From the NCBI RefSeq assembly GCF_001042905.1, contig NZ_JYLB01000001.1:248001-312000 (forward strand): 64,000 bases of DNA, written 5' to 3'. Position 1 is the first letter of the stretch; every line of letters starts with the position of its first letter. Made by a program: the position numbers and the translations under genes. The stretch is from Pseudomonas lini (GTDB lineage Bacteria > Pseudomonadota > Gammaproteobacteria > Pseudomonadales > Pseudomonadaceae). This document shows positions 54,620 to 63,281 of this stretch, piece by piece. The notes below the pieces were generated by a model, which searched no databases, was not told where the DNA came from, and was given only the letters and a program-made list of their open reading frames with translations.

Positions 54620-55660
54620 ATGAATGACAGCCTGTCCGCCACATTGATGCATCGGGTCAATGTGAAGCCTATCGACCGCACGTTCGAGGTGCAGCAAGAC
54701 GATACGATACTTGCTGCCGCCCTCAAAAGCGGGTGTCAACTGCCCTACAGTTGTCAAAATGGCATCTGCGGAACCTGTCGGGCCAAAGTACTCGACGGGG
54801 TGGTCGATCATGCGGGGTCCAGCATGGCGATACTTTCCAACGAGGACCGGCAGCAGGGCTACGCGCTCCTGTGCCAGGCAAAGGCTTTAACCGCATTGAC
54901 GATCGCCTGCGAGGTGGTGGAAGCAACACAAGACATCCCTATTCGACGGCTTGTTTCCCGTGTCGATCGTCTCGAGCGCCTGGCCGAGGATGTGATGAGA
55001 ATTCGCCTGCGCCTTCCTGCCAAGGAGTCTTTCAGGTTTTTGCCTGGGCAATACATCAACGTCGTGATGCCAGGCGGTATTCGTCGCAGTTTGTCGCTGG
55101 CAAACGTGCCCGACGACAACGTGTTGGAATTGCATCTCAGGAATTACGGTGGCCCGTTTAGCCAACACGTTTTCAATGTCATGAAAGAAAACGACCTGGT
55201 GCGCCTTGAAGGCCCGCTAGGTACTTTTTTTGTGCGTGAAGACAGTAGTAAACCAATGGTCTTCGTTGCCAGCGGCACAGGGTTCGCACCGATCAAAGCC
55301 ATGATTGAGCGCGAACTTGAAAAAGCATCGAGTCGTGAAATAACGCTCTATTGGGGCGGGCGAAGGGCCTCGGATCTGTATTTGAGTTCCGTTGCCGAGG
55401 CTTGGGCGAAAAGTCACAACATCACGTTCATACCTGTCCTGTCAGAAGCACACCCCGACGATCTATGGGAAGGCCGGGTCGGCTTTGTTCACCGTGCAGT
55501 CATGGAAGATTACGAGGATCTTTCCCAGCATCAGGTCTATGCCTGTGGAGCGCCCATCGTCGTGCAATCGGCAAGGCAGGATTTTGTGGCGTTACGCAAC
55601 CTCCCCGAGGAAGAGTTCTTCGCGGACATGTTTGTGTCGGGACAAAAGGCTGCCCAGTAG
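54620..55660 (+). CDS. 2Fe-2S ferredoxin / FAD / NAD(P)H reductase (CDP-6-deoxy-glucoseen reductase-like)
   Basis: A 346-aa electron transfer protein. The plant-type 2Fe-2S domain is at 1-95 with ligands in CQLPYSCQNGICGTC and a later Cys (LLCQ). The FAD part has RRSLSLAN (about 154-161), a variant of the RxYS motif. The NAD part has MVFVASGTGFAPIKAMIERELEKAS (about 213-237) and YACGAP near the end. Such reductases feed oxygenases or radical enzymes; none is encoded beside it, so the acceptor is unknown. It follows the ligase gene by 68 bp. Confidence 0.92.
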   Translation: MNDSLSATLMHRVNVKPIDRTFEVQQDDTILAAALKSGCQLPYSCQNGICGTCRAKVLDGVVDHAGSSMAILSNEDRQQGYALLCQAKALTALTIACEVVEATQDIPIRRLVSRVDRLERLAEDVMRIRLRLPAKESFRFLPGQYINVVMPGGIRRSLSLANVPDDNVLELHLRNYGGPFSQHVFNVMKENDLVRLEGPLGTFFVREDSSKPMVFVASGTGFAPIKAMIERELEKASSREITLYWGGRRASDLYLSSVAEAWAKSHNITFIPVLSEAHPDDLWEGRVGFVHRAVMEDYEDLSQHQVYACGAPIVVQSARQDFVALRNLPEEEFFADMFVSGQKAAQ

Positions 55661-55711
55661 AACTCGTGTCGTGTGTCTCGATTGAAAATAAAAACAAGCA
55701 CGTGGAGGAAG

Positions 55712-56449
55712 ATGTCCGTGGATGAACTAGCCAGCGAGTTGACGGTTGAGCGACATGAGTCGCTCCTGTGGATCACTCTGAATCGTGCCGCCAAGGCGAA
55801 TGCCATGACGGTGGATATGATGGAGCGTGTGACGGCTGCACTGCAGGCAGCCACTGATGACCCGCAGATAAACGCGGTGATGCTGACCGGCTCTGGCGAG
55901 CGCGTGTTCTGCGCAGGGGTCGATATTCGTGAACAACCGGCGGACGGTGATACGGCACGCCAGCGTGAACGAAGGTCGTTGGCGTTGGCGGCGCTGCAGG
56001 ACGCCGTGATGGACTGCCCCAAGCCAGTTGTCACAGTGCTCAATGGTACCGCGACGGGAGGTGGCGCGATGCTTGCGCTCTTGGCAGATGCCTGTGTCGC
56101 CGTCGATACCGCGAAACTGTCGCTGCCCGAAATTGATTTGGGTATCGCCACCTTCTCGGGTGCGAACATTTTAGAGGTCATCGGCGGGCGCGCTTTGGCG
56201 CTTGATCTGATTCAGAGCGGCAGGGCGATGAAGGCTACCGAAGCATTGGCGAGAGGGCTGGTCCGCGAGGTAGCCCTGCGAGACGAACTCCATTTGAAAG
56301 CTTCGGCGCTGGGGCAGGCGTTGGGGGCAAAGAACCCGCGCACGTTTGCCGAAAACAAGCGGTGGCTCAATCGTTCGCTGAGAGCTGCATTGTTGCAGGC
56401 TCGGGACGAGCATGCACGACACCGTGCACTGGCTCAGGCCGAGCAATAG
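55712..56449 (+). CDS. enoyl-CoA hydratase/isomerase family protein (first of two)
   Basis: A 245-aa crotonase-fold protein. RHESLLWITLNRAAKANAMTVDMMERVTAALQAA opens the fold, with oxyanion-hole motif GSGERVFCAGVDI (about 66-78). The region GTATGGGAMLALLADACVAVDTAKLSLPEIDLGI keeps the second Glu (PEI) but has GGAML in place of the usual GGG-E-L, so the first catalytic Glu seems to be missing. It may be a lyase or dehalogenase-type member. ATG 55712 has GGAGGAAG just upstream. Confidence 0.88.
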   Translation: MSVDELASELTVERHESLLWITLNRAAKANAMTVDMMERVTAALQAATDDPQINAVMLTGSGERVFCAGVDIREQPADGDTARQRERRSLALAALQDAVMDCPKPVVTVLNGTATGGGAMLALLADACVAVDTAKLSLPEIDLGIATFSGANILEVIGGRALALDLIQSGRAMKATEALARGLVREVALRDELHLKASALGQALGAKNPRTFAENKRWLNRSLRAALLQARDEHARHRALAQAEQ

Positions 56450-56512
56450 CGCAGCGGGCAACGAGTGTGGTTTTGCACGGGCGGCGTGTCCATATCGAAC
56501 TGAGGGAATATG

Positions 56513-57307
56513 ATGTCTGATCTAGAAGTCAGTACCGTTGGCCGGGTCATGGTAGCCAAGCTAAACCGGCCCGAAAAAAAGAACGCCTTGAGCGAGAGCA
56601 TGCTGGATTCACTTCGCGCTGCATTGCTGGCTGCCGATGAAAATGATGACATCGGTTGTTTCGTTATCACCGGTGCCGGTGATGCATTCTGCTCCGGAGG
56701 CGACCTGGGCCGTCGGGCCGCCGAAAGCGCAGAGGGGGATCCAACGCCGCTCGAGCGTAAAATCAGATTGCAAAAAGTCACCCACCAGGTGGCATTAGCG
56801 ATCGAGAACTTTGAAAAGCCACTCATCGCGGCGGTAAACGGCGCGGCGGTGGGGGCGGGCATGGATCTTTCGTTGCAGTGCGATATGCGTTTCGCATCAG
56901 AGTCGGCTCGATTTGCTGAGGCTTATATTCGTGTTGGCCTGATCCCTGGAAATGGCGGCTGCTATTTGCTGCCGCGCATAGTCGGTACCGCGAAAGCCCT
57001 GGAATTATTATGGACGGGCGATTTCGTCAGTGCTGAGGAGGCGTTGGCATTGGGCATCGTCAACCGAGTATTCAGTGATGACGAACTCATGCAGCAAACG
57101 CTGGATTTTGCTACACGCCTGGCGGATGGCCCTCCCATCCAGCAACGCAGCATAAAGAAGCTGCTATACCAATCGCTGCGGACTGATTTGCGGACGAGCT
57201 TGGAGTCGGTGGCTGCGCAGATGGCCGTGGTGCAATCCACGGATGACTACAAGGAGGCCATCAAAGCTTACAAGGAAAAAAGGAAACCGCGTTTTATCGG
57301 CAAATAG
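56513..57307 (+). CDS. enoyl-CoA hydratase/isomerase family protein (second of two)
   Basis: A 264-aa crotonase-fold protein. KLNRPEKKNALSESMLDSLRAALLAADENDDIGCFVITGAGDAFCSGGDLG holds the oxyanion-hole motif. The second region, NGAAVGAGMDLSLQCDMRFASESARFAEAYIRVGLIPGNGGCYLLPRIVG, resembles the PaaG-like group (F..AY..VGL.P) more than classic hydratases. The C-terminal helix ends KEAIKAYKEKRKPRFIGK as usual. ATG 56513 is favoured over 56510 by spacing from GAGGGA. Confidence 0.9.
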   Translation: MSDLEVSTVGRVMVAKLNRPEKKNALSESMLDSLRAALLAADENDDIGCFVITGAGDAFCSGGDLGRRAAESAEGDPTPLERKIRLQKVTHQVALAIENFEKPLIAAVNGAAVGAGMDLSLQCDMRFASESARFAEAYIRVGLIPGNGGCYLLPRIVGTAKALELLWTGDFVSAEEALALGIVNRVFSDDELMQQTLDFATRLADGPPIQQRSIKKLLYQSLRTDLRTSLESVAAQMAVVQSTDDYKEAIKAYKEKRKPRFIGK

Positions 57308-57314
57308 CGTGTCG

Positions 57315-57338
57315 TGCCTGGACCGACCGGTCCAGGCA
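57315..57338 (+). terminator. hairpin terminator after the ligase-reductase-hydratase operon
   Basis: TGCCTGGACC (57315-57324) and GGTCCAGGCA (57329-57338) pair perfectly with a 4-nt loop, 8 bp after the hydratase stop. The following T-run is short (TCGTTGTG). It separates the operon from the LysR gene. Confidence 0.75.
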
Positions 57339-57362
57339 TCGTTGTGATAGTGGAGGTGTCCG

Positions 57363-58295
57363 ATGGAACTGCGTCAACTGCGCTACTTTGTCCGGGTAGT
57401 TGAGTGTGGAAGCATGGGGCGAGCAGCGCTTGAACTCGATGTTGTCACCTCGGCCCTCAGTCAACAAATCAGTCGACTGGAGAATGAACTGTCCGTTCGG
57501 TTGCTGCTAAGAAAGAAGAGCGGCGTGCAGCCCACCAGCGCCGGATTGGCATTCTGGCATCGAGCACAACTGGTGTTGCGCAACGCAGAGGATGCGGCCC
57601 ACGCGGCCAGGACTGGACGGTTCGCCGGGCATGTCACGGTGGGATTGGCTCCATCCACCTCAGGCGTCGTTGCACTGCCGTTCATGGAGGCGATGCGAGA
57701 GCGATACCCGGATATTTCCCTTCGTATTGTCGAGGCGTTATCGGGCAACCTGGAGCGGATGCTGAGTGCTAGACAGATCGATCTTGCGATATTGTTTGGC
57801 GCTGATCATGGGCGCAGATTCAGCACTCAACCGCTGGTAAATGAACGTCTTTTCGCTATTTCCGCAGCTGACTTTTCCCTGGTCCGCAAGAGTGAATCGC
57901 TGTCAATCAGTGAGCTTTCCAACGTCCCCCTTATATTGCCCGGCAGTACGCACGGCCTCAGGGCGCTGATAAACAATGCTTTTGAAAGAGAAGGCTGCAC
58001 GATGAACGTCATCGCGGAAATCGACGGGCTTGCGATACTCATGGACGCGGTGGGGGCGGGCTTGGGGATGACGGTGCAACCTAGCGCGGCACTTGCAAGG
58101 CATGATAAAGACCGTTTCGATACGGTACCCATTTCCGAGTTCAATTTTACCCGCTTGAATCAAGTCGCCAGTTTGTCGGACGATGAGTTGTCGCCGGCGG
58201 GTTTGGCAGCACGTGTTGTTTTGGCTGACGTCGTTCGCACGTTGGTTTCGGATAAACGTTGGCTGGGCACGCAACTGGTAACGGTGCCCGACTGA
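57363..58295 (+). CDS. LysR-family transcriptional regulator
   Basis: A 310-aa protein. It starts MELRQLRYFVRVVECGSMGRAALELDVVTSALSQQISRLENELSVRLLLRKKSGVQPT, an HTH of the group that resembles nitrogen-assimilation/CatR-like LysR proteins. The effector domain follows to about 300. GGAGG precedes the ATG. It follows the enzyme operon in the same direction and is likely to regulate it. Confidence 0.92.
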   Translation: MELRQLRYFVRVVECGSMGRAALELDVVTSALSQQISRLENELSVRLLLRKKSGVQPTSAGLAFWHRAQLVLRNAEDAAHAARTGRFAGHVTVGLAPSTSGVVALPFMEAMRERYPDISLRIVEALSGNLERMLSARQIDLAILFGADHGRRFSTQPLVNERLFAISAADFSLVRKSESLSISELSNVPLILPGSTHGLRALINNAFEREGCTMNVIAEIDGLAILMDAVGAGLGMTVQPSAALARHDKDRFDTVPISEFNFTRLNQVASLSDDELSPAGLAARVVLADVVRTLVSDKRWLGTQLVTVPD

Positions 58296-58379
58296 ACAAG
58301 GCGCGGTAGCCAGCCGTCTCGATGTGGCTCCGTTCTCGAGTTCGGTGGGTGGAACTGAAGTTGGCGAGTGAAATAGCGT

Positions 58380-58391
58380 CATGCTAGTATG
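58380..58391. promoter_or_regulatory. CATnCTAGnATG motif, candidate operator (site 2)
   Basis: CATGCTAGTATG is the exact reverse complement of the motif at 52164-52175. It lies 95 bp before the IclR start, where an autoregulatory operator would be expected. Confidence 0.5.
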
Positions 58392-58485
58392 TTATTTTGA
58401 GACTGATTCTCGTTTGTTGGCGAATGAAGCATTTCGTGTCGAGGAGGATCGTTACGATCAACGATTTTGATGGGGTTTTTCAAGA

Positions 58486-59241
58486 ATGATGCGCTCTGTG
58501 CAACGTATCTTGGCAGTTTTCGAAAGCTTTAGTTCAGACCGCAGCAGCCTTACGCTTCAAGACATTGCAGACCGTATCGAGCTACCGAAGTCGACGACGT
58601 TTCGTATTGTCCAGAGTCTTGAAAAGGCTGGCTACCTGGTACGTCTCGAGCAGCAATATTGCTTGTCCTTCCGGTTCACGCGCTTGGCTGGCCTGGTAAA
58701 AAGTACCCTGGGTATTCGTGAGATCGCTCGACCCGTATTGCAAGAACTCGCTGAGCAGACTGAAGAAACAGTCTCCATCCATGCGGTGAGTGATCGCAAT
58801 CGAGTCTGTCTCGACTCGGTCACTACCAGCTCGGCACCGTTGCGCGCGGTGGTCCAGGCGGGTGAACAGATTCCCTTGTTGGTAGGATCTGCTTCAAAGG
58901 TCTTGATGGCCTATATGCCCAAAGCCCAGCTCACCCCGTTAGTCAAAAATGTTGCCAAAGCGACGAAGCGCACCAATGGCGCGGTGCTTGAAGAGTTCGC
59001 CATGATCCGGGAGCAGGGTTATGCCGTTTCCCATGGGGAACGGCTGTTAGGCATCTCGGCGATCTCGGTACCCATCAAGGACGTCAATCAAGAAGTGCAC
59101 TATTGCTTGTCGGTGGGGGCACCGACTGTCCGAATGAACATGAATGAAAAGGAGTTTATCGAGTTGGCGGTCAAAGGTGCTGAAGTCATATCGCGACAAT
59201 TCGGTGGAGAGGTGGCCTTGCCCGCGCCTACATCCGACTGA
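58486..59241 (+). CDS. IclR-family transcriptional regulator
   Basis: A 251-aa protein. The N-terminal winged HTH is RSVQRILAVFESFSSDRSSLTLQDIADRIELPKSTTFRIVQSLEKAGYLVR (about 3-53). The GAF-like effector domain spans about 75-245, with QAGEQIPLLVGSASKVLMAYMPKAQLTPLV and GYAVSHGERLLGISAISVPI. IclR regulators often control aromatic or organic-acid catabolism. It probably controls the neighbouring acyl-CoA cluster through the motif above. Confidence 0.93.
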   Translation: MMRSVQRILAVFESFSSDRSSLTLQDIADRIELPKSTTFRIVQSLEKAGYLVRLEQQYCLSFRFTRLAGLVKSTLGIREIARPVLQELAEQTEETVSIHAVSDRNRVCLDSVTTSSAPLRAVVQAGEQIPLLVGSASKVLMAYMPKAQLTPLVKNVAKATKRTNGAVLEEFAMIREQGYAVSHGERLLGISAISVPIKDVNQEVHYCLSVGAPTVRMNMNEKEFIELAVKGAEVISRQFGGEVALPAPTSD

Positions 59242-59362
59242 TGATGTGCGCCTGGCCTCAAGCCTGGACTTCTTGACAGCGGCTCATCGCGAGAAAGAAA
59301 CGCTCCGCTGGTCACTTCCATGCGAATGGACCAGTTGGGACTTCCAGGCGAACGACGACGTT

Positions 59363-61315
59363 TCACGATTTGAAGCGCCCCACCAGACCGTTCAGCTCAT
59401 CTGACAGACTCGACAACTTGCCGGAGTCATCCTGTGCAGAGTTGGCCAAGCTCTCCACCAGCCGAGCCTCGTCATAAATCTGCTGGATATGCCGATTGAT
59501 CTCTTCGGCCACGCTATGCTGCTCTTCAGCGGCGGCGGATATCTGCAGGTTTTGATCCCTTATTTCATTGACCGACAATTGGATGCCTTCAAAGCTGTCC
59601 CGGGTGCTTTCGATGGACGACACACTGGCTCGCGAAAGCTCAAGGCAACTTCCCATTTTGCCCATCACCTCCTGGGTCTTGCTGCCTAGGGCGCCGAGCA
59701 GTTGCTCGATTTCGCCGGTCGAATCGGATGTGCGTTTGGCCAGTGCTCTGACTTCATCTGCCACCACTGCAAATCCTCGACCTTGATCACCCGCCCTGGC
59801 GGCTTCGATGGCTGCATTCAGGGCCAGCAGATTGGTTTGCTCGGCAATGGCGCGAATGGTGCCAAGGATCTGGTTGATGCTGCGGCTGCCGGCTTCGAGC
59901 TCTGTCATGGACTGCGACGACTCGGTCAGACGGCGTCCCAGGCGATTCACGTTGTCCGTGGTGATCTCGATCTGCTGCTTGCCCTCCGCCACACGGCGAT
60001 GTCCGTTCTCGGCGGACTCTGCTGCGCCGCTGCATGAGCGGGCCACCTCATTGGCGGTTGCGACCATCTCGTTGAACGCGGTCGACACCAATTCCACCGC
60101 TTCGCGCTGTCTCCCGGCGGCCTCGTTCATGTTGTTGGCAACCTCGCTGTTAACCCTCGAGGCATTTTGCAGATTGCTCGATGCGGCGCCGATGTGTTGG
60201 ATCAACTGACGTATGGCGGTGAGAAACTTATTGAACCAGCCTGCCAGCTCAGCGGTTTCGTCGTTACCCTGAAACTCTAGTTCGCGACGCAGATCTCCCT
60301 CGCCCTGTGCGATCGATTGCAGTCCGGTGCTGACCTGGCTGATGGGTTTGACGATGGACTTGGAAAATGCCACGGCGACCAGGGCAAAAATGACTGTCAA
60401 TCCTCCCACGATGAGGGCGGTGAGGTAGGTCATGCGAGTGGCCGCGCTCATGACTTCACTGCGCTCGATCAAGCCGATATAGCGCCAGCCAAGATCAGGC
60501 GACGTCCAGACGTTGGCCATGTAAGGGATCCCATTGAGTTCAACCTCGGTTGATCCCTGCGGGGTGGCGGCCAACTTTGCATAGGCCTCGCCCAGGTCCT
60601 TGAGCGGCTTGAAGCTATGCGTTGTGTCGCGGGGGTCTACCAGTACGACGCCGTCCTCGATCAACATCACGTAGCCGCTTTCGCCAAGCTTGATGCTTTT
60701 GACCAGCTCGGTGAGGTTTTTCAAAGACACGTTCACGGCTAACACACCTTTGACGATGCCATCGCTCGTGATCATTGCCCTGGCTGTCCCCACCAGTGCT
60801 GCATCTTCCTTACCGTAATCATAAGCCGGGTAAAAAGCGGGTGTTCGTACGGTTTTGCCAGGGCTCGCCATCGCCGCTTTATACCAGGGGCGTGAACGTG
60901 GATCGTAGTTGGCCAACTGAGGATCATCTGGCCATTTGGCATAGGAGCCGTCCTCCAGGCCGATGGAGAGAATCGCCGCGGACGGGTGGGCTGCGCCGTA
61001 ATGAGCAAACCTTTCGATCAGTTGCTGGGCCGCAGGAGGCAATGGCCGGCTGGCGGCATCACCGGTCTGATAGTTCTTCAGCGCGCCAACCGATACATAA
61101 ACTGGATCGGTTGCCATTTGATCGACATTTTGCAGGCTGGCCTCGAAAAACTGGCGAATGTTGCCATCGATCTGGCGTATTTCCCGCGTACTGCCATCCA
61201 TAAACTGATCAGCCGCTAGCGTTCGCGTGTTGGTCACGGAAACCGCTGCGACCAGGCTCACGGGTATAAAGGCGACCAATACGAACGTCAGCACAAGCTT
61301 GTTTTTTATTTTCAT
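59363..61315 (-). CDS. methyl-accepting chemotaxis protein with dCache sensor (PctA-like)
   Basis: A 650-aa chemoreceptor. TM1 is at about 8-28, a periplasmic dCache domain at about 30-275, TM2 at about 283-305, then HAMP and a signalling hairpin containing [28 protein letters not shown]. The membrane-distal sensor has [12 protein letters not shown] followed by YDYGKEDA, as in the dCache domains of amino-acid receptors (the Y....R.WY...D pattern). So an amino acid ligand is likely by family knowledge. ATG 61315 starts the TM1 region. It is transcribed toward the IclR gene. Confidence 0.93.
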   Translation of the reverse strand: MKIKNKLVLTFVLVAFIPVSLVAAVSVTNTRTLAADQFMDGSTREIRQIDGNIRQFFEASLQNVDQMATDPVYVSVGALKNYQTGDAASRPLPPAAQQLIERFAHYGAAHPSAAILSIGLEDGSYAKWPDDPQLANYDPRSRPWYKAAMASPGKTVRTPAFYPAYDYGKEDAALVGTARAMITSDGIVKGVLAVNVSLKNLTELVKSIKLGESGYVMLIEDGVVLVDPRDTTHSFKPLKDLGEAYAKLAATPQGSTEVELNGIPYMANVWTSPDLGWRYIGLIERSEVMSAATRMTYLTALIVGGLTVIFALVAVAFSKSIVKPISQVSTGLQSIAQGEGDLRRELEFQGNDETAELAGWFNKFLTAIRQLIQHIGAASSNLQNASRVNSEVANNMNEAAGRQREAVELVSTAFNEMVATANEVARSCSGAAESAENGHRRVAEGKQQIEITTDNVNRLGRRLTESSQSMTELEAGSRSINQILGTIRAIAEQTNLLALNAAIEAARAGDQGRGFAVVADEVRALAKRTSDSTGEIEQLLGALGSKTQEVMGKMGSCLELSRASVSSIESTRDSFEGIQLSVNEIRDQNLQISAAAEEQHSVAEEINRHIQQIYDEARLVESLANSAQDDSGKLSSLSDELNGLVGRFKS

Positions 61316-61424
61316 TGTGAAGCCCATAAACAGGGAGGACGGGCAAACGGCCAATTTCACGCGGTAGTCGCCTTTACACCCGACTCTGCTCGGGTGCGAT
61401 ATGTTCGGCGGCTCCGCCGATGAA

Positions 61425-61444
61425 GCGGACTGTTTTCAGTCCGC
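61425..61444 (-). terminator. hairpin between the MHS permease and chemoreceptor genes
   Basis: GCGGACTG (61425-61432) and CAGTCCGC (61437-61444) pair with a TTTT/AAAA loop, 43 bp after the permease stop. No T-run follows on the minus strand, so termination is a weak inference. Confidence 0.45.
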
Positions 61445-61487
61445 ACACATCTTGAGCCGCTCACCGATCAGTTGATTGCAAAAAGGG

Positions 61488-62858
61488 TTATGTAGAGAGC
61501 TCTTGCCGCATTGTCTTCTGGGGCTGCGGTAGTTCACTCGCCTTGTTGCTTGCCTTGTTGCCCACTGAGGTGCGCAGGTTTATTCCACGAGTCTCAGGAA
61601 CAAACTGAGTTGTGATCAGACAGAGCACGGCAATCAACGTGACGTAAAAGGCCGGCGCCAGCGGGGAGCCAAACGCCTGGGACAGGTACGCAGCGATCAA
61701 TGGGCACGTTCCGCCGAACATCGCGACACTTGTCTGATAGGAAATGGCGTGTCCGGTTGCACGGAACGATGTCGGGAAAAATTCCGCTGCGGCCACAAAG
61801 CTGGCTGCCCCATAAATCCCCAATCCGGCAGCGAGGAGTGTTTGCCCGGCCACGGCGCTAGCGAAAGAACCCGAGGCAGCCAAGTACATGGCCGGATATG
61901 CCGAGAGCGCTATCCATGCCGCACCAAATGTCAGTACTCGCTTGCGGCCAAACCGATCACTCAATAAACCTCCTAACGGAAGTAGGGCTGAAAGTACGAT
62001 GACGGCGATGGCGTTTGAGATCAAAGCCGAGGTGGAATCCAGCTTTCCGACCTCAATTAGAAAGGTGTACATAAAGCCGAGCAATAGGTAAGCCCCTACC
62101 GAAAAAACCGGTTGGACCATGAACACGTGCAACATACCCCTCAATCCACCGCAGCGAATGGCCGCTATCAGCGGATTCTTCTTGATTTTGCTGGCTTTAC
62201 TGGCCTGGCGGGCTTGCTTGTACTCTTCAGGCTCATCGATGTTGCGGCGCAGCCAGAACCCGACCACTCCGATAATGCCTCCAAGAAGGAAAGGGATGCG
62301 CCACGCCCAGTCTGAATACGCTTGATCCCCCGCTCCAAGCTGGAGTGCGACGACCAAACCGGCCACGACGGCGTTGGGCAGGTGAGAGAAAATCAGCGTG
62401 AAGCCAAGCCAGTATCCTCTGCGATTCTCCGGTGCCGACTCGACGATGTAGCTGGTCGAGCCGGTCGTTTCGCCACCCAGTGCCAAGCCTTGTGCGATTC
62501 GACAGAGCAACAGCAGTAACGGTGCGGCGATCCCGATGGTTGCGTAGGTCGGAAGCAGCCCGATGATCGCGGTGCCTAGTGCCATGAGCCAAACGGTCAT
62601 CGCCATGACCCTGATACGGCCAAGGCGGTCCGCCAGATAGCCAAACATCAAGCCACCCAGGGGGCGGGCTACGAAGGCCACTGCATAGACTGCGAACGTG
62701 CTCAGAAGCGCGGCAGTTCGATCTGAGCCGGGAAAAAAATGGACGGATAAAATGGGTATTGAGAACCCGAATACAGCGAAATCGTAGATCTCACCGAAGT
62801 TCCCGATAGCGCCAGCGGCTAGCGATCGCCGAGAGCTGGTCGTTTTCGTCTTCGTCAT
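61488..62858 (-). CDS. MFS transporter, MHS (metabolite:H+ symporter) family
   Basis: A 456-aa permease with 12 helices. ARPLGGLMFGYLADRLGRIRVM (about 60-81) is the MFS loop 2-3 motif. LCRIAQGLALGGETTGSTSYIVESAPENRRGYW (about 118-150) matches the family of citrate, alpha-ketoglutarate, shikimate and proline/betaine symporters. Substrate is unknown but is likely an organic acid or zwitterion used by the cluster. A candidate operator (62893-62915) lies upstream. Confidence 0.92.
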   Translation of the reverse strand: MTKTKTTSSRRSLAAGAIGNFGEIYDFAVFGFSIPILSVHFFPGSDRTAALLSTFAVYAVAFVARPLGGLMFGYLADRLGRIRVMAMTVWLMALGTAIIGLLPTYATIGIAAPLLLLLCRIAQGLALGGETTGSTSYIVESAPENRRGYWLGFTLIFSHLPNAVVAGLVVALQLGAGDQAYSDWAWRIPFLLGGIIGVVGFWLRRNIDEPEEYKQARQASKASKIKKNPLIAAIRCGGLRGMLHVFMVQPVFSVGAYLLLGFMYTFLIEVGKLDSTSALISNAIAVIVLSALLPLGGLLSDRFGRKRVLTFGAAWIALSAYPAMYLAASGSFASAVAGQTLLAAGLGIYGAASFVAAAEFFPTSFRATGHAISYQTSVAMFGGTCPLIAAYLSQAFGSPLAPAFYVTLIAVLCLITTQFVPETRGINLRTSVGNKASNKASELPQPQKTMRQELST

Positions 62859-63281
62859 GCGTCTTCTCCTGTGACAGGATGGTTTTTATTAGTTGATGCA
62901 AAGCTGATGCATCAAGACTGCAGGATGAAACAGTGTTGCTTCGCCATCAGGCCTTAGAGATGTTCGAGGCGTGGATCAATGTTGCGTTTTCGCCGGATGA
63001 ATCGTGGTAGTCAGCGAGCGTAACGTTTGTGAAAAGCGTTTCTGCGATGACGCAATCCGCTAACGGAGGTTATGTTAGAAAGACGCGTGTTGCTGGGGTT
63101 TAAAAGCAATACGCGTTCACTATTTGTTAATAGGTTGGCGAGGTTTGCCGGGCCAGGCAGGTAGCCGAGCGTGGGCTTGTTTCCTGCAGAAGGTGCCACT
63201 GGCTTACCGCCGCATCAGGACAGATTTTGGTTTTCATATAGACCTCGATCGATTCCACGCTCACTATTCGTGAGCCGCCAA
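62859..63281. other. 423-bp intergenic region upstream of the MHS permease
   Basis: No gene is supported in it. It carries the candidate operator at 62893-62915 and AT-rich stretches near 62880 and 63120, suitable for the permease promoter. The short open frames in it have no ribosome site. Confidence 0.45.
62893..62915. promoter_or_regulatory. inverted repeat TTGATGCA-N7-TGCATCAA before the MHS permease
   Basis: The 8-bp arms (62893-62900 and 62908-62915) are exact reverse complements. The site lies 35 bp before the permease start and would cover the core promoter, as for a repressor. Which regulator binds is unknown. Confidence 0.5.
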
